A DNA stretch of 8,067 nucleotides from an uncultured Klebsiella sp. (GTDB taxonomy: Bacteria > Pseudomonadota > Gammaproteobacteria > Enterobacterales > Enterobacteriaceae), in NCBI GenBank assembly GCA_902490055.1, contig CABUCP010000125.1, forward strand, positions 1-8,067, given 5' to 3'. This document shows, piece after piece, positions 6,266 through 8,067 of the stretch. The notes under the pieces are model-generated. The model searched no databases. It had not been told where the DNA came from and was given only the letters and a program-made list of their open reading frames with translations. Each line of letters opens with the position of its first letter. Within the stretch, counting starts at the first letter, position 1. A program made the position numbers and the translations under genes.

Positions 6266-7164
6266 AGATTCTATTTACCTTTCCCGGTCAGGGAGGCCAG
6301 CGGCCAGCCATGCTGGCGGCCATCCCCGACCGCGAGAACATCTTCGCGCAGGCGCGAGAAGTGCTGGGAGATGAAGTCGATAGCCTCGATAGCGCCGCGG
6401 CGCTAAAACATACCCGTGCAGTACAGCTCTGTCTGCTGATCGCCGGTGTCGCCTGGGCGCGCGAGCTACAGCGCCAGGGCGTTAATCCGCAAATGGTCAG
6501 CGGCCTGTCCATCGGCGCCTTTCCCGCCGCGGTGATCGCCGATGCGCTCGATTTCGCCAGCGCGCTGCGGCTGGTGGCCCTGCGCGGTGAGTTAATGGAA
6601 CAGGCGTATCCTGAAGGTTATGGATTAACGGCGATTATGGGCCTGACCCGGCCGCGGGTTGAAGCGTTGATGCAGGGCCACGAGGTTTTTCTCGCCAACC
6701 TTAATGCCGAAACGCAAATCGTGATCGCCGGCCGCGATGAGGCGATGGCCGAGGTGGCTTTACTGGCACGACAGGCCGGCGCCAGTAAAGCGCAGCGCCT
6801 GGCGGTTAGCGTCCCCTCACACTGTGCGCTATTGGATAAACCCGCCGCTGAACTGGCAAAAGCCTTTGCCGATGTCACGCTGACGCGGCCGCGTTGCGCC
6901 TATTTAAGCGGTTCGACGGCGCGCGTGCTGTGGGATCCGCTGCGGATCGCTGACGATCTGGCGATGAATATGGCGTGTACCGTGCACTGGCAGGAAGCGA
7001 TGGTCGCCGCCGATGAACGCGACGCCCGGCTGGCTATCGAGATGCCGCCCGGCGGCGTACTCACCTGTCTGACCCGCCAGGCGGGCTGGCGCGGCGAGAG
7101 TATCTCGCTGGAACGCAGCGGTATAGACGTCGCACGCCATCTGGCGCAGCGGCTCAGCGAGTAA
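6262..7164 (+). CDS. mdcH: Malonyl-CoA:acyl carrier protein transacylase MdcH
   Basis: MdcH loads the freshly modified MdcC by transferring malonyl from malonyl-CoA, priming the thiol so the MdcA/MdcD-E cycle can begin. The 300-residue protein is a FabD-like acyltransferase. It has FPGQGGQ near the N-terminus (7-13), the nucleophile elbow GLSIG (81-85) with Ser83, the likely carboxylate-binding Arg108 in VALRGELM, and the catalytic His187 in VPSHCALL (184-191). In the elbow the histidine of the common GHSxG is leucine; this seems compatible with the family but is worth noting. The start is set by AGGGAGGA and the ATGA overlap with mdcG. Its 3' end overlaps the convergent mdcR by 11 bp. Housekeeping FabD is the alternative by homology; the operon context supports MdcH. 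Confidence 0.95.
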   Translation: MKILFTFPGQGGQRPAMLAAIPDRENIFAQAREVLGDEVDSLDSAAALKHTRAVQLCLLIAGVAWARELQRQGVNPQMVSGLSIGAFPAAVIADALDFASALRLVALRGELMEQAYPEGYGLTAIMGLTRPRVEALMQGHEVFLANLNAETQIVIAGRDEAMAEVALLARQAGASKAQRLAVSVPSHCALLDKPAAELAKAFADVTLTRPRCAYLSGSTARVLWDPLRIADDLAMNMACTVHWQEAMVAADERDARLAIEMPPGGVLTCLTRQAGWRGESISLERSGIDVARHLAQRLSE

Positions 7165-8067
7165 GGCTTCGGGCGTACATACGCCCTTCCGCCGCCAGCG
7201 CCAGCAGGTCGGCATCGCGTTCGCGATGGTGCGAATAGACAATAGAGATCAGCTGGCGCATCTGATACGGTTCCGCCAGCTTTAACAGTTGCACATCCTT
7301 CTCATAGACTTTTTTCATGCGCCCGGGCAACAGCGCAAAGCCGACGCCCGCCTGCACCAGACTTATCATCGAGAAAATATCATTCACCCTGGTGACAATT
7401 TCCGGCTCAAACCCCGCCACCTGGAATGCCTCCTGAAACCCGGCATAGGTGGCAAACCCTTCCGCCAGCGAGACGAACTTACGGTCGCCGTAATCGCGTA
7501 GATCGGCGAGCTGCGAGGTATCCAGTTGTTCCGTCGCCGGCGCGGCGAGAAAGATATCGTCTTCAAACAGCGGTACCACGTCGAAGGCGGAATTGTTGAA
7601 CTCGCCTTCGTTAGTGGCGATTAAGATAGCGTCCAGCGCATCGTCTTCCAGCATATCCAGCAGCATCTGGTTAGAGCCCATCGTCAAATCCAGCTCCAGC
7701 TCCGGACGACGCAGCTTCATGCCCATGATAATACGCGGGACGGTTTCCAGCGTCAGGGAATAGAGGGTACCAATACGCAGCCGCCCCTGGCCGACGCCGG
7801 CGACTTTACGCGTCGCCTCAAGACCGCGGCTCATCAGCGTCATCACATCCTGGCAGTATTCGAGCAGCGTCCACGCCGCCTGTAGCGGCAGCAGATTACG
7901 CCCTTTGTGGACAAATAGCGGGCAACCGACGCCCTCTTCGAGGGTATGCAGCGCGCGGTGGACGCTAACGCTGCTGAGCTTCATGGCTTCGGCGGTGCGG
8001 GCGATATTGCCTTTCGCCATAAACATCATAAATACCGATAGTTTGCGGAAGGTAATCTCCTGGTTGA
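7154..8067 (-). CDS. mdcR: LysR-family transcriptional regulator of malonate metabolism, 5' end outside window
   Basis: MdcR is the LysR-type regulator that, in Klebsiella, activates the mdc operon. The frame is open from the stop at 7154-7156 through the window edge, giving 303 visible residues starting NQEITFRKLSVFM. The winged helix-turn-helix is seen in NIARTAEAMKLSSVSVHRAL, and the effector-binding domain follows from about GRLRIGTLYSL onward. The ATG at 8029 is not taken as the start because it would cut off the first DNA-binding helix; the true start probably lies a few codons beyond the edge. The gene faces mdcH tail-to-tail, so it sits about 7 kb from the promoter it is expected to control. 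Its own promoter is not in the window. Ligand identity (malonate or a derivative) cannot be read from the sequence. Confidence 0.93.
   Translation of the reverse strand, partial: NQEITFRKLSVFMMFMAKGNIARTAEAMKLSSVSVHRALHTLEEGVGCPLFVHKGRNLLPLQAAWTLLEYCQDVMTLMSRGLEATRKVAGVGQGRLRIGTLYSLTLETVPRIIMGMKLRRPELELDLTMGSNQMLLDMLEDDALDAILIATNEGEFNNSAFDVVPLFEDDIFLAAPATEQLDTSQLADLRDYGDRKFVSLAEGFATYAGFQEAFQVAGFEPEIVTRVNDIFSMISLVQAGVGFALLPGRMKKVYEKDVQLLKLAEPYQMRQLISIVYSHHRERDADLLALAAEGRMYARSLTR
7171..7186. other. Inverted repeat just past the mdcH stop, inside the mdcR 3' end
   Basis: GGGCGTA (7171-7177) and TACGCCC (7180-7186) are perfect 7-bp reverse complements separated by CA, starting 7 nt after the mdcH stop. 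The same bases encode the C-terminal GRMYAR region of mdcR. As a hairpin it would form near the 3' end of both convergent transcripts. No T-run follows on either strand, so an intrinsic terminator cannot be claimed. Confidence 0.45.

Noticed and set aside
6570..6577. Chi-like octamer GCTGGTGG in mdcH, with another on the - strand at 4938-4945
   Set aside because: Two hits in codon-biased GC-rich enterobacterial DNA are unremarkable and imply nothing specific about this locus.
8027..8029. ATG as the start of mdcR
   Set aside because: The frame stays open to the window edge with LysR-like residues NQEITFRKLSVF upstream, and starting here would remove the first helix of the DNA-binding domain.

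Overview
The window carries a complete, intact malonate decarboxylase (mdc) operon, mdcABCDEFGH, on the + strand. It is followed tail-to-tail by the LysR-type regulator gene mdcR on the - strand, whose 5' end runs off the right edge. Gene order, protein lengths and landmark residues (Ser25 in MdcC, Asp134/Asp136 in MdcG) match the biotin-independent system known from Klebsiella pneumoniae. With the GC-rich codon use, this points to a Klebsiella/Raoultella-type member of the Enterobacterales. The assignment rests on recall of protein families, not on a database search.

Layout: 1-104 is an upstream leader with a strong ribosome binding site and a small palindrome at the edge. 105-4545 holds mdcA, mdcB, mdcC, mdcD and mdcE, which overlap or nearly touch. 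4546-4681 is the only real intergenic gap (136 bp) and contains a perfect 10-bp stem-loop. 4682-7164 holds mdcF, mdcG and mdcH. 7154-8067 (-) holds mdcR, overlapping the end of mdcH by 11 bp. No stretch over 300 bases lacks a gene. I see no RNA genes, insertion sequences, CRISPR arrays or attachment sites.

How the genes work together: MdcF is the probable malonate importer. MdcB makes triphosphoribosyl-dephospho-CoA and MdcG attaches it to the carrier protein MdcC. MdcH primes the carrier through malonyl transfer from malonyl-CoA. In the catalytic cycle MdcA exchanges acetyl for malonyl on MdcC, releasing acetate, and MdcD-MdcE decarboxylates malonyl-MdcC to acetyl-MdcC. No biotin carrier, biotin-dependent carboxyltransferase or membrane sodium-pump decarboxylase gene is present, consistent with the soluble, non-energy-conserving version. 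MdcR is the expected activator.

I do not see an undescribed system here. The points worth a second look are small: the mdcE-mdcF stem-loop, the overlapping convergent mdcH/mdcR ends with a hairpin just past mdcH, a palindrome upstream of mdcA, and an intragenic hairpin and a 17-nt repeat in mdcB.
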